Source: Notospermus geniculatus (taxonomy: Eukaryota; Nemertea; Pilidiophora; Heteronemertea; Lineidae). Taken from it: a stretch of 64,000 nucleotides of DNA. The translations under genes were made by a program, and so were the position numbers. Below are positions 10,772 through 20,599 of this stretch, in pieces. The DNA is taken from the NCBI GenBank assembly GCA_002633025.1, contig NMRB01000792.1:121430-185429 (forward strand), written 5' to 3'. Each line of letters starts with the position of its first letter. Position 1 is the first letter of the stretch. The notes under the pieces were generated by a model, which was given only the letters and a program-made list of their open reading frames with translations, was not told where the DNA came from and made no database searches.

Positions 10772-10965
10772 CCGCCGGACTTACTTTCCTAGGAATGCAG
10801 GTCCGGTGGTCATGCTTTCCTAGGAATGCTGGTCCGGCGGTCATGCTTTCCTAGGAATGCTGGTCCGGCGGTCATGCTTTCCTAGGAATCCAAGTCCGCC
10901 TGACCCGATTTCCTAGGAATGCAAGTCCGCCGGACATGCCTTCCGAGAGAAACAAGTCCACAGTC
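10772..10965. repeat. Minisatellite, about 30-31-bp units
   Basis: Five or so tandem units of GTCCGGCGGTCATGCTTTCC followed by TAGGAATGCT. Two neighbouring units are identical or nearly so and the outer ones are diverged. Its CCTAGGAA core is shared with the arrays at 10280-10510 and 11540-11712. Confidence 0.85.
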
Positions 10966-11228
10966 CAACATACCTCGAAATCTGACAGACCTACGATTCT
11001 AGAAATCCACGTCCAAAGGACATGTGTTCGCAGGAATGAGGACCTATATAATACAAGGCTTCACGTGCGTTTTATACCAAGCATACTATTGTGTTACGTG
11101 ATCAACCGTTCCTCTCACAGATGAATTATTCCAGTAAATGTAGGCCTAGTAGATGCAAGATGCAGCACAATGCTGTATAATGATCGAAGATGACAAGAAA
11201 AACAATTTAGGCTAAAGAAAAAAAAACT

Positions 11229-11412
11229 GTTGCCCGACAGGGAGTCGAACCCGCAGTATCTGCTTACTATGCAGGCGCCATGTTCCCAAAGCCGTCGTTA
11301 GGTCAACGATGTCGTTACGCTATGCATTTTCCCAGTTTTAACGCCATCGTTAACCTAACGGTGGCTTCGGGAATATGGCTCCAGGTCTCCGAACCACTAC
11401 ACCACGAACGAC
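11229..11412 (-). repeat. tRNA-like sequence split by a fold-back MITE
   Basis: On the minus strand, GTCGTTCGTGGTGTAGTGG (A-box-like) begins near 11412 and GCGGGTTCGACTCCC (B-box) lies near 11240-11254, followed by CGGGCAAC. Between them (about 11276-11381) sits a fold-back whose arms read GCCATGTTCCCAAAGCC and GGCTTCGGGAATATGGC. Without the insert the sequence would be a roughly 74-nt cloverleaf-like tRNA with a CTGC/GCAG anticodon stem, although the acceptor and T stems have mismatches. It is therefore a tRNA pseudogene or SINE head, not a working tRNA gene. Confidence 0.65.
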
Positions 11413-11539
11413 TGGCGGACCGACGACACAATCTTTTAGCTATTTGAGTGCATGTCCTATTAAAGAGTGTGTATTTAATGCAAAAGGGGAAGGACTTTGG
11501 TTACGACGGACTTTGATTTCTGGCACTTCAGTAAAATAA

Positions 11540-11712
11540 ATCTGAGTTCCCTAGTAATCAGAGTCCTACCTGTTATATAGGATTGGTAACCCAGGAACGG
11601 AAGTCCCCGTAGGACAATGGTTCCTAAGGAATGGGGGCCTCGGGCCCCCATTCGATAGGAACCAAGGTCCGCAGGACCTTGGTTCCTATCCTTGGTTCCA
11701 GGCACTTGGACT
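11540..11712. repeat. CCTAGGA-type palindromic repeats, part 2
   Basis: Includes nearly perfect palindromes GGGGGCCTCGGGCCCCC (11634-11650) and AGGAACCAAGGTCC/GGACCTTGGTTCCT (11658-11687), with TTCCTA and GTCCTA words as in the upstream arrays. Confidence 0.6.
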
Positions 11713-12213
11713 GGGCGGACCTGCGTTTCTTTTACACCGGTGTAATGTATGAGAATGCCCCCCGTATGACAATGCCCGCTTTATTGTTCGGCGGACACTC
11801 AAATACAGAAAGACATGTTGATCAGTGCCTCCCCCATTGTCTCGTCGTGGCTTATTCCGTCAATCTTTTGTTGGGAGGAACTGGCAAACGGGCGGCAGTG
11901 AAAAACATTACACCGGGTCTCAGGCGGTTTTTTTCCAGCCCCAGGCTTGACACGCGTCTCAGAAAGCCTGGGGATTTCTATGTAGTGATTGAACCAAGGC
12001 TACTCTTGCCGGATCTGAGTAGGATACCCTCACGCAACTCGGCTTTAGCCTACATACCGTGGCTCAATAAAACTCAAACTCAAATTGCAATTCATCCAGT
12101 TCATCACGACAGATTTCATCGTTGGACACAATTAAAAGAACAACTTGTTGTGGAAAACGTATCTGCAGAGTATCATTGAAATTTCCAGAGCAGAGCTAGC
12201 TCGAGAGTTCGAC

Positions 12214-12482
12214 ATGGACTTCCAGAACATCACCAACGATACAAACAACGTTTCGATACGTCTTTCTAAAATCGACGGACGCTCCTACGCCTGGTTACAG
12301 GCTGGATCCGACTTCATGGTGAGGTGGTGGTGGATCGTGCCGGTTACTCTCGGCGTGTTTGGCAATAGTTTATCGCTCTGTGTCACATCTTTGAAGCACA
12401 ACAGGAGAATAAGCACGTGCGTGTACATGTCCGCGTTAGGTGTGGTCGACACCTACGTCCTGGTTGCCGATGCTGTGTACAG
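12214..12482 (+). CDS. Rhodopsin-class GPCR, exon 1 (N-terminus, TM1, TM2)
   Basis: The ATG at 12214 opens a short extracellular N-terminus with NIT and NVS glycosylation sequons (residues 5-7 and 12-14). TM1 (WWIVPVTLGVFGNSLSLCVT) contains the class-A GN motif, and TM2 contains the conserved Asp (SALGVVD). The exon is closed at CAG|GTTGTG in phase 2, which matches the phase of the exon-2 acceptor. Reading past this donor runs into a stop at 12541-12543. The spacing from the TM2 Asp to the DRY-box Asp would be only about 34 residues, against roughly 46-48 usually, so a small intermediate exon may be missing from this model. Ligand unknown; plasma-membrane receptor. Confidence 0.7.
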
Positions 12483-12563
12483 GTTGTGTGTGGCGCACAA
12501 TCTTGTACCTGAATTTTATTCAAATTTAATTTTTCTAGCGTGAGTACAAGTATAACTACACCA

Positions 12564-13653
12564 GCCCGGTTGCACCAAACTTGTCTTACGTTCTTATCGT
12601 AAGATAAGGAATTTGCGACAACCCCAAGACATGTCGTAACTGCGATTGCACCAAAAACCTCGTAGGCTTGTCCCAAAATGCATATCTGATGACTTGTCGT
12701 AAGACATGCACTATGGGATTATGGACAGCAAGTGCACAGTCGGCTGTCGGAAGAATCATTGGAGTATGGAAGCAGACGGGTTTGGCTCAATCACGGAGAC
12801 TGCAGCCTGAAAAGGTTTGCCAGCGTTGACAGCCATGTTTACACAACTTCGCCAGACATTTGCCTGTCGACGATGGAGATGGGGATGGGGAGCTGATGGA
12901 AGAGGAGCCGGAGTGAAACATGCTGGACGCTGATGTTGAAAGGATAGACAGGAGGAACGAAATTGTGGAGATGCTAGGAGCATGCTTAGACACTGAACGA
13001 TTTGGCTGCAGGAACCGAAAGGATACCCAGTTTGAAATTCCCGCTTGGTGAGATACCTGGAATCCAGGTTGATGGTACTTTTACCGTTCAGCTCGTCATG
13101 CTCGCAACCAGAGTGCCAGACTCGCGTCTAAAAGAGTAGGCTATCTCGCCGGTATATCGTCCTACAGAGATGGCATTTTTGTGTCCAATTTTGAGATTCC
13201 ACGGATTGAAGAATGGTGATTTGGCAATCGGCACCACAGCGCAGGTACCATATTCGACCTGGATTCCAGGTATCTCACCAGGCGGAAATTTCAAACTGGG
13301 TGTCCTTTAGGTTCCTAAAGGGTACCTAGTAGGCCTACGTACGTGGGTGCCATTTAGGGATACCAAGGTTGGACCTGGGTACACTTTAGGGGTACCCAGG
13401 ACGACATTCACCCTTTTGGCCTAAGTCACCTCCCCACTAGACGTACCTTTACGCCTTAAGTCTGTGTCGTAAGATATGCTGGTGCAACAGTTTCAGTGTA
13501 ATTTATTTCTGTTGCACCAAACTTGTCTTACACCACACGTAAGTCCAAATGCGTAGGACAGGAAAGTTGGGACATGTCCTAAGATATCGACGGTGCAACC
13601 CATTTTTGTTCTTAATGTTAATACAGCACGTAAGACCTTTGGTGCAACCGGGC
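12564..13653. mobile_element. TIR element, ends GCCCGGTTGCACCAAA
   Basis: GCCCGGTTGCACCAAACTTG near 12564 pairs with CTTTGGTGCAACCGGGC ending at 13653. GGTTGCACC and CTTACG words recur inside (13440-13600), suggesting nested or tandem copies. There is no transposase ORF, so it is non-autonomous. Confidence 0.65.
13018..13308. repeat. Fold-back nested in the TIR element
   Basis: AAAGGATACCCAGTTTGAAA (13018) pairs with TTTCAAACTGGGTGTCCTTT (to 13308). The arms continue through GAGATACCTGGAATCCAGGT, giving about 55-60 bp. Confidence 0.75.
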
Positions 13654-13678
13654 CCAGAAAGCTGTGGCCTGAGTTGAG

Positions 13679-13970
13679 TGCCCATTTCGATTATGCAATG
13701 ACCTTGATGATCGAAGGCCAAGGTCAAACTTGATAATTTGCAATATCTGTGCCCCTGATGGAGGTACAGACATGATATCACCCATACTTAGGTTATTGAG
13801 GATGCCTGTTTCGATTATGCAATGACCTTCATGATCAGATGTCAAGGTCAAGGTCAAACTTGATAATTTGAAATATCTCTGCCTGTGACAGAGGTATGAT
13901 ATCACCCACACATAGATTATTGAAGGTGCCCATTTCCATTATGCAGTGACCTTGATGACCTGACATATGA
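13679..13970. repeat. Tandem repeat, about 123-bp unit, 2.3 copies
   Basis: Units start TTTCGATTATGCAATGACCT at about 13685 and 13808, with a partial third near 13931. Each contains AAGGTCAA(GGTCAA)ACTTGATAATTTG. The AAGGTCA words recur in the unrelated repeat near 53450-53480. Confidence 0.8.
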
Positions 13971-14097
13971 CAAGTTCCGTTCTTATCTAATGAACCTAAC
14001 ATTCCTATGGGAACCATATGACATTTAAAATGTCCTCTTGTATTTGGAGGGTGCTCTTCAAAAAACGAATTAACTTTTCTTACATGTACAATTCTAG

Positions 14098-14767
14098 CTT
14101 CATGAAGTTTTCTGGTAACGCGTTCGGGATGACTTCGGGCCACTTCCTGGCAGAAATGAGTTTAGATCGAGTCATCGCTGTCGTTTATCCGATGAAGGCT
14201 GCCTCCGTCTGTACTGCTGCCAGGGCGTACAAGATAATTACGGCGACTTTTGTAGTCAATATGATCTGCAACTCCCAGACGTTTTTTACATACAGGGTAC
14301 CTGATAGCCCAAACGGGAATCTCGTCCGTCATATCCCTAATGCACCATGGCTGGGACCCTTCCTCAACAGCAGTTTGCTAATTTTCGGGACCTTGATTCC
14401 CTTTGCTGTCGTAATTATCTGTAACACCGTCATCATAATCAGCGTCAATCGTGCAGCAATCAATCGACAGAAACTGGAACCCATGAGTCACGGCAACAAG
14501 AAAACAGAGGAAAGTAACCTGACTGTCATTTTATTGATGACGTCATTCGCCTATCTCGTGTGTTCCAGTCCACTGAGAATCTACGAGACAATGGCAGTGT
14601 ATGATTTAAGCGATCCCTATTGGCTGGCGCGATACTCATTTGAATGGTGGATCTGTGCAGAAATTTGGCACCTCAATTTCGCGGTGAATTTTTACTTATA
14701 CTTTCTTGGCGGTGGAAGAAAATTCCGCCAGGATGTGAAAGCGATCATAAAGATGTTCAATTTGTAG
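14098..14767 (+). CDS. Rhodopsin-class GPCR, exon 2 (TM3-TM7, C-terminus)
   Basis: The acceptor is at 14096-14097; the first base completes a split codon. The exon encodes TM3 with the DRV form of the DRY box (SLDRVIAVVYPM), TM4 (IITATFVVNMICNSQTFF), TM5 (LIPFAVVIICNTVIIISV), TM6 (VILLMTSFAYLVCSSPL) and TM7 (NFAVNFYLYFL, in the place of NPxxY), then a short C-tail ending KMFNL and TAG at 14765-14767. Such receptors couple extracellular ligands to G proteins. The second extracellular loop and the start of TM3 as modelled lack the two cysteines that normally form the conserved disulfide. Closest in style to orphan peptide-receptor expansions of invertebrates; no ligand can be inferred. Confidence 0.8.
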
Positions 14768-16696
14768 AACGAATAACAAAGTAAAGCGTGGCTCTTCGTC
14801 CTTTATCAGTTTAGCCGCACTGTCATCCTATTGCCTAGATTCGTCGTTTCGACCATTCGGAACTTCCGAAGGCAACTGCTCGGCAATTTCCGTGACGGCT
14901 CGCATTTCCCCTCGGACACAATTCCAAGGCAGCCATCTTGAACGCGCAAGGATTCCCGTCATTTTCTGTGGGTTTGGATGCGGTCGCCTCATCACACCCT
15001 GCGCATGAACGAAATAGGTCACACAAAAACGTTGCGTTATTGATCAATAATTGGCAGATTGGGTGAGATATCGGTAGGTTTATATATAATATGCCTCAAC
15101 TTATCCAGGAAATAAGGTTGGATATCTTAACAGGCAAAAATTCGGCCAAAATAGTCCCACGGTCGGTCACGTGGGTTTGTTGATAAACAACATGGCTGCC
15201 TTGGACTTGTGTCCGAGGTGAAATGCGCCGCCCAGTGGTTAGATAAGCAGTTCGCCTCAGGTCGCTCCGAATGCGTTTCGACGAGCCCCGTCATCTTGGA
15301 TTTCCATGGCGATTTTGTGCACGCGCACATTAAAGCCTCACAGTATTGAATTTTACGACATTTTCAAAGTGTTAGGACTGTGCAGACAGAGGTCTCATAG
15401 CCTCGTGAAGGACCCCAAAATGTTTGCCGGATACGTACTTCAAAGAATCAAGACCTAGTTTTCAGCACACAATGAAAAAACTGCAGACAGAGCACTAATG
15501 TATTCAGATAGAGCATAGTACATTTTACACGACACTAACGTCGGAGGACGTAAGCAATATCTGAATTCAATACAGTGTGGCTTTAAGTTTTACCGGTAAT
15601 ATATGGTCGGTATAGATTCGGATCTCGTGACAAATCATATCACCTGACATGATACGCACAAAATGTCCGAAGGAATCTAAGATGTCGTGGCTGTCGAAAC
15701 AATGAATAACCTTCATGGTCCAGAATGCTAGTCCGAACGTCTGACTCGTATTGCTATTTTAGCCTATTTCCTGGACGCAATACAGAGTCGCATGATGAGT
15801 AAACGAAGAACCAGATTTTGGTTCTACGTCATCAGCATGATCAGATCACGGATTGATGCCCTCTCGGGCATCCTGCGCATAGGGCAGTCTGTTCTTTTAC
15901 ACCGGCCCGGGCTCTTCCTTTTTTCATTTGAACACTTTTTCAGTACATGTATTTCGCTTTTCTGATATGTGTGTGTGTGTGTGTGTGTGTGCGTGTGGGG
16001 GGGGGCCTACATGCAGATGCACTTACAGCGTTTTCAGCCACGATTCCACTTGTCGGTGGTCAGGACGCAAATAAGGTGCTGCCACCTACATGCTCGAGTA
16101 CTCTATCATGTTTGGAGTCCCACTAAAATATGGCGGATGTCCCAGGTTATTTCAGGTACAGCCCGCGCTGTGGCGCGGGAGTTTTTTTAACACGTACGAG
16201 TCCCTCGTTTTATGCATGCTTTAATGCCAGTTCAAGTACATATAGACATGCACATCAATAAAATACACTCGTCAACGCATTCAAACGTTCATTCAAAAGA
16301 CCGTTGGCCAAGCCGGAAGTTGCACATCCAAGACGGCAGGTTTGAGCAGGGACTGTGAAAGTTCATGATAAGGTGGGCTGTGACATGTAAATGTATGCGT
16401 GTCAATTAGTACGTTTTTGAAAAGATCAGCAACACGGCGAATGAGACAGCATTGCCTAATTGAGGAAGAACGTGCGCAATTTTCCAATCCCTTGGTTTTC
16501 CATCGTGACTCGTCTTTTGTTTGTTTTATTTTCACTCAAAAAGGAATCAGAGAAAAGTTATCCAAGCGTAACTACCTGCTCACGAAATTAGACATGTAAA
16601 CGAGTGGGTGACTTACTTATCTTTCCTTTTTCACGAACTGTCGCTCTTTGCGTTCTTCACGCGGTGGAATACAGTCATTCTCTGTTAATCGCTACG
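14768..16696. other. Intergenic, with a GT microsatellite
   Basis: Short ORFs only. A (GT)n/(TG)n microsatellite of about 32 bp at 15967-15998 is followed by G9 (about 15996-16005). The last few hundred bases are the 5' flank of the transporter gene; I see no assignable promoter motif. Confidence 0.5.
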
Positions 16697-18301
16697 ATGG
16701 CTGACGAAGAATCGGAACGAGAAACTCTCCTTCCTCCCGCAAACCCCTCCGACCAGCCAACTCGACGGTGGGGATTGGGATGCCTAACGCTGGCTTTTTT
16801 CCTGCAGGGAGTGATCATTAACGAAGTTTCCGTAAATTTTAGGGACGATTTCCGTTTGATTCAGGGATATAAGCGGCATAATTTCAATAGTATTTGGGCG
16901 ATTCCCTGTCTAGTAATTTACGCCTTTCCAACATTCACTGGGTTATATGCCGATGTTTTGGCGGGGAAGTATCGTGCCCTGATCTTTGGACTTTCTCTGC
17001 AGACCACAGGCTCATTCATCGGATTATGTGCTGTCCTGAAAATCCAGGCTGCACCCGAAATGGAAGCAGCAACACTCTCGCTGCTCGTTGCTGCGTTGTC
17101 AGTCCAGACTGTACTGATCGTGGTGGGAGCCCTTTTTACACTTCCATTATTTTTCTCGTTTGGTGCAGCACAAGTTAAACAAACTCCTGAGTCAATATCC
17201 ACATTTGTGAGACGGGCTTCCCTTGCCTTCATGGTCGGTTTATTCGCTGAGGGGAGTACTGACATGATGCCCAAATCCATCTTCTATTCGCAGTACTTCA
17301 GAACAGTGTTTCATGCTGTGGTACTGGCACTTAATGGACTTTCTCTTGCACTTGTCCTCCTCGGAAACAGTAGTTATAAGAAAGAAACCACAAGTGAAGG
17401 TGAAAAGTCGTTTAAAGAAGTTATGGCTACTGTTAGAGTTTACATCGTCTGCCTCCGCTGTCGACGACGCTACGATGAAACACATCAGGAGAATGTCAAC
17501 AACACGGAGGATGCTATGGACATTAGAAGGCTGAGGAGACTTCATTTTCGGAGAGGTGTATTGGCGGTGGCGCTCCTATCGGCGGTGGCCGCTTTACTTT
17601 TGATGCAGGTGTCTCCAAGTGGTATCATCAGCTATTTGTCCAAAAAATATAAAAAGGATACACAACCATCGTGGTACCAATTGATACGTTACGTAAAATA
17701 CCTGGGATACTTTCTGCTACTATTGGGCATGGAGTGCATTGAGAAGATACGAGGACGTCACCTGTGGCAGGAAAACGTAGCTAATCGATTGAAAACGATC
17801 GGGGTCTCTTTCGTCCTGACGGCCGCCGCAATGCTGACAGCAGGCATTGCTTCCTCCCACATCATCTCATCAGGACATCAGTCTGAGAATGTTCCTGTCT
17901 CTTTGCCGTTTATTCCATCGTTATTTCTTTTGGGCCTGGCAGAAGTCATGGGGTATACCAGCATGATTTCGTTGTGCATCACGGAGTCTTCAACTGGATT
18001 ATCGACCACTGGACTTTCCTTTGGCGTCAGTCTCGCTCTCATAGGTTTGCCCCTTTCGGTCGTACTTATCAAACAAGAAGAAGTAAAATACTGGCACCCA
18101 GACGTCATTTTCTACATCGTAGCCGGCTCAGCAATCGCTGTACTGGCCTTTATTTACATACCAGTGTCCAAGTTGTATTTGAGGGCGGACGCTGCAGTTA
18201 ACGCCCATCAGAAGCAAGGAGAGGATCATGTGGCACCCGATAGGCCTGTAACCACGGATGACAGGAACACGGCAGTCTCGTCGCCGTCCCCCCAGATCTA
18301 A
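16697..18301 (+). CDS. SLC15/POT-like peptide transporter (divergent)
   Basis: Single-exon ORF, 534 aa from the ATG at 16697. An upstream in-frame ATG at 16604 would add 31 residues, but the later start places the acidic N-terminus MADEESERETLLPP first. That segment carries an ExxxLL dileucine motif typical of lysosome-targeted SLC15A4-like carriers. About 11-12 hydrophobic segments follow in a major-facilitator layout: six before a charged cytoplasmic loop (about residues 225-280, KSYKKE.. to RRLRRLHFRR), then the second half. The segment PSLFLLGLAEVMGYTS fits the PTR2/POT TM10 signature (..GLAEV..). The family moves di- and tripeptides or histidine with protons, here probably across an endolysosomal membrane. 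The POT ExxER-type motif in TM1 is not evident, so substrate coupling may differ. The lack of introns suggests a retrocopy or an intron-poor lineage; the frame is intact. Confidence 0.78.
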   Translation: MADEESERETLLPPANPSDQPTRRWGLGCLTLAFFLQGVIINEVSVNFRDDFRLIQGYKRHNFNSIWAIPCLVIYAFPTFTGLYADVLAGKYRALIFGLSLQTTGSFIGLCAVLKIQAAPEMEAATLSLLVAALSVQTVLIVVGALFTLPLFFSFGAAQVKQTPESISTFVRRASLAFMVGLFAEGSTDMMPKSIFYSQYFRTVFHAVVLALNGLSLALVLLGNSSYKKETTSEGEKSFKEVMATVRVYIVCLRCRRRYDETHQENVNNTEDAMDIRRLRRLHFRRGVLAVALLSAVAALLLMQVSPSGIISYLSKKYKKDTQPSWYQLIRYVKYLGYFLLLLGMECIEKIRGRHLWQENVANRLKTIGVSFVLTAAAMLTAGIASSHIISSGHQSENVPVSLPFIPSLFLLGLAEVMGYTSMISLCITESSTGLSTTGLSFGVSLALIGLPLSVVLIKQEEVKYWHPDVIFYIVAGSAIAVLAFIYIPVSKLYLRADAAVNAHQKQGEDHVAPDRPVTTDDRNTAVSSPSPQI

Positions 18302-18378
18302 TAAGACGGTAAACCAAGACTGACTGTTCTCATAAGGTGTAAAAAGGTATAATTAGATGTACATAGTTAGATTTTATA
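18302..18378 (+). other. 3' flank of the transporter
   Basis: Short segment between the stop codon and the fold-back. No canonical AATAAA in the 77 bp; the transcript end may lie within the fold-back. Confidence 0.3.
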
Positions 18379-19430
18379 GGCCCCTTTCGAAAGTCTTCAG
18401 CGGGCATTAACAACATTCTCGCCCCAGGTCAAAACGTGAATGATGTACAGTCTTTCAAATAAGTAAATGGACAGCGTGTTTTTCAAATATCGTCGAGATA
18501 AAACAAGATAATTGGATGCGGTTTTCAACACAGTGTGGTATAGTTACTTGGTCATATATCTCATGTATTTGGGTCAACCTAATTTTAACCCTTTGTTATG
18601 TAACAGGCAATTTAAAAAAGGCCCAGAAATCAACTTTTTTATTTCAAGTTTTTTTCAGCAGAATTCAAAGTGTTGTGATGAGGTGACTGATAATAAGAGT
18701 TTTTGCGCAAAAAAATATTGTTTTTCCGTTTTTGTAATATCTCAAAATATCAAAATTTGAGATTTTTGAAATTTTGATATATTCGATCATTTTTTAAAGT
18801 CATTTGGTAGCATTCATTCCCTCGTGATAATTTATGCAATTTTTGAATCCTTTTTTCACTTAAATGTCGTGATATTCAGCCTCTTTATTCAGCCTCCAGA
18901 TTTCACATATTATTTTCTGCTGATTCGGTGACGGAAACACGTGGAAAATTTCGTAGCCATCTTGTTATCATGTCTGGCAGCGAATAGCAGCAAAACAATA
19001 TTCAATATCTCAAAATATCAAAAATCTCAAATTTTGATATTTTGAGATATCACGAAAAAGACAGCAGATTTCACCGATTTTTTTGGCAAAGAGTCTTTCA
19101 TGTCAATCACCTGATCATATCAGTGCCAAATCTGTTGAAAAAAATTAGAAATAAAAAAGTTAATTTCTGGACCTTTTTTAAATAGCCTGTTACATAACAA
19201 AGGCTTAAAATTAGGTTGACCCAAATACATGAGATATATGACCAGGTAAGTATACCACACTATGTTGAAAACCGCATCCAATAATCTTGTTTTATCTCGG
19301 AGATATTTGAAAAACACGCTGTCCATTTACTTATTTGAAAGACTGTACGTACCATTCATGTACATCATGTGCATTTTGACCTGGGGCGAGGATATTGTTG
19401 TTACCCGCTGAAGACTTTCGAAAGGGGCCT
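18379..19430. mobile_element. Long fold-back element, GGCCCCTTTCGAAAG ends
   Basis: The 15-bp end GGCCCCTTTCGAAAG (18379) is mirrored by CTTTCGAAAGGGGCC (to 19429), and the arms pair over about 290 bp (18379-18660 with 19135-19430), including matching ATAAGTAAATGGACAGCGTG segments. The centre (about 470 bp) contains a smaller inverted pair, AATATCTCAAAATATCAAAA and its complement. No transposase. The element at 21452-21906 shares the terminal 15 bp but not the arms. Confidence 0.85.
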
Positions 19431-19649
19431 GTTGTACATCTTAACGTGTTCTATAGGGCCTTCCGAAATTTAACAACTGATCACTCCTTTTGGAAGAACA
19501 TTGAAGGTTGTAAACGTCAAAAAATCAAAAAAGTAATCTGCACCTCTGCACGCCTGTGTTGTCGCACATAATCGTACGCATACAGAAAAACGTCGGGAAA
19601 TTTGACTTTTTGTTCATCAGCAAGACGCTAGCTCCCATCTCCTCCAAGT
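19431..19649. other. No recognisable feature
   Basis: Short stretch without genes or repeats that I recognise. Confidence 0.4.
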
Positions 19650-19793
19650 CTGCCGTCCAATGGCAGAACCTACTAACTCACTTTTAATTGATTTTGAGAA
19701 AAACAAAGAAAACTAAACCTAGTAACTACAAAAATGGTGATAACTCAGTTTTGACAAAAATATCAGTTACTAGGTTCTGCCATTGGACGGCAG
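19650..19793. repeat. Fold-back element, 144 bp
   Basis: CTGCCGTCCAATGGCAGAAC (19650) pairs with GTTCTGCCATTGGACGGCAG (to 19793). The 20-bp ends are perfect, followed by CTA(C)TAAC and an AT-rich centre. Confidence 0.85.
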
Positions 19794-19988
19794 AAGTACG
19801 CCACATAAGATATACATTTAGCATAATAGTATAATTATGAGAGCCAGTAACATCTGTAGTTGTTCCACTTCTGTCAGTGTTCCCCTAACATGTGCCCGAA
19901 TAGAAAGGCTGCGACGTGCTGTAGGGGAGCGTGCACAGAGACATATTTTTATGACCAGCATTTCTACAAACAATGAGGGGAAGACTAA

Positions 19989-20103
19989 AGCCTGCCGCAC
20001 ACTAGAGCTAACTGCTGAGCAAAAAGTCATTCGAGACAGTTTGCTCAGCAAACGGTCTCGAATGACTTTTTGCTCAGCAGATAGCTCCAGTGTGCGGCAG
20101 GCT
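19989..20103. mobile_element. Fold-back MITE with TAA duplication
   Basis: AGCCTGCCGCACAC at the left end and GTGTGCGGCAGGCT at the right; the arms pair over about 50 bp around a CAGTTTGCTCAGCAAACGG-type centre. TAA stands on both sides (19986-19988 and 20104-20106). Paralogous repeat copies read through this point without the insert. The 3-bp TWA duplication fits PIF/Harbinger-type MITEs. Confidence 0.85.
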
Positions 20104-20186
20104 TAATAGTTCGTCGTTACACCTGTGTGGTATCTGCCTGTATTTCCGTTTGCCAGTGTTTTCCATTATTATTGGCCGTAGAGGTG

Positions 20187-20599
20187 CAATCTCGTACCCA
20201 GAGATTCGTTACGCTCGGGCCGAGGTTGACGGTCGCTACACTAATCTCTGGAGACGGCTGGCCATTTCACGCCTTACGTGTGATTTGTGGTATCGTGCAA
20301 TTTTAGACCGAATTTTAACCGCAGATGCATTGAAATAACTCGAGTATAAAATGTTATACACAAATATGTTCTTAGGAAGGTTTTTATGAGGGATATGTTG
20401 TATTTATTAAGGAAAAAGCAAAGCACTGGCGCACCATATAAACTTGGAGTGAAACGGTCAAAAGTTAGTATATATTCATGCGCCGTGTGTAATGCACAAT
20501 GGCTTGGAAATCCCAAAGTAGTCCGTAGCCGTCTCCAGAGATTAGTGGGACGACCTACAACCTCGGCCCGAGCGTAACGAATCTCTGGGTACGAGATTG
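20187..20599. mobile_element. Fold-back element (413 bp) with a 9-bp target duplication
   Basis: The ends CAATCTCGTACCCAGAGATT and AATCTCTGGGTACGAGATTG are perfect inverted repeats, and pairing continues through the GAGCGTAACG/CGTTACGCTC and GGCCGAGGTT words. GTAGAGGTG is duplicated exactly at 20178-20186 and 20600-20608. Other copies of the host repeat (20909, 21401 and 23065 regions) hold a single GTAGAGGTG followed by TTGTATCCCC, so the empty site is visible. The 9-bp duplication fits Mutator-like elements. No transposase is encoded. Confidence 0.92.

Larger units (their letters stand above)
12483..14097 (+). other. Intron of the GPCR gene, repeat-filled
   Basis: Nearly all of this interval consists of a TIR element (12564-13653) with another fold-back inside it, followed by a tandem repeat (13679-13970). 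The acceptor is a T-rich tract ending in TTCTAG at 14097. No convincing further exon was found by eye. Confidence 0.6.

Noticed and set aside
11631-12179. 182-codon open frame on the plus strand before the GPCR
   Set aside because: It starts inside palindromic repeats, is in another frame than the receptor, and has no recognisable domain. It probably overlaps the receptor's 5' UTR.
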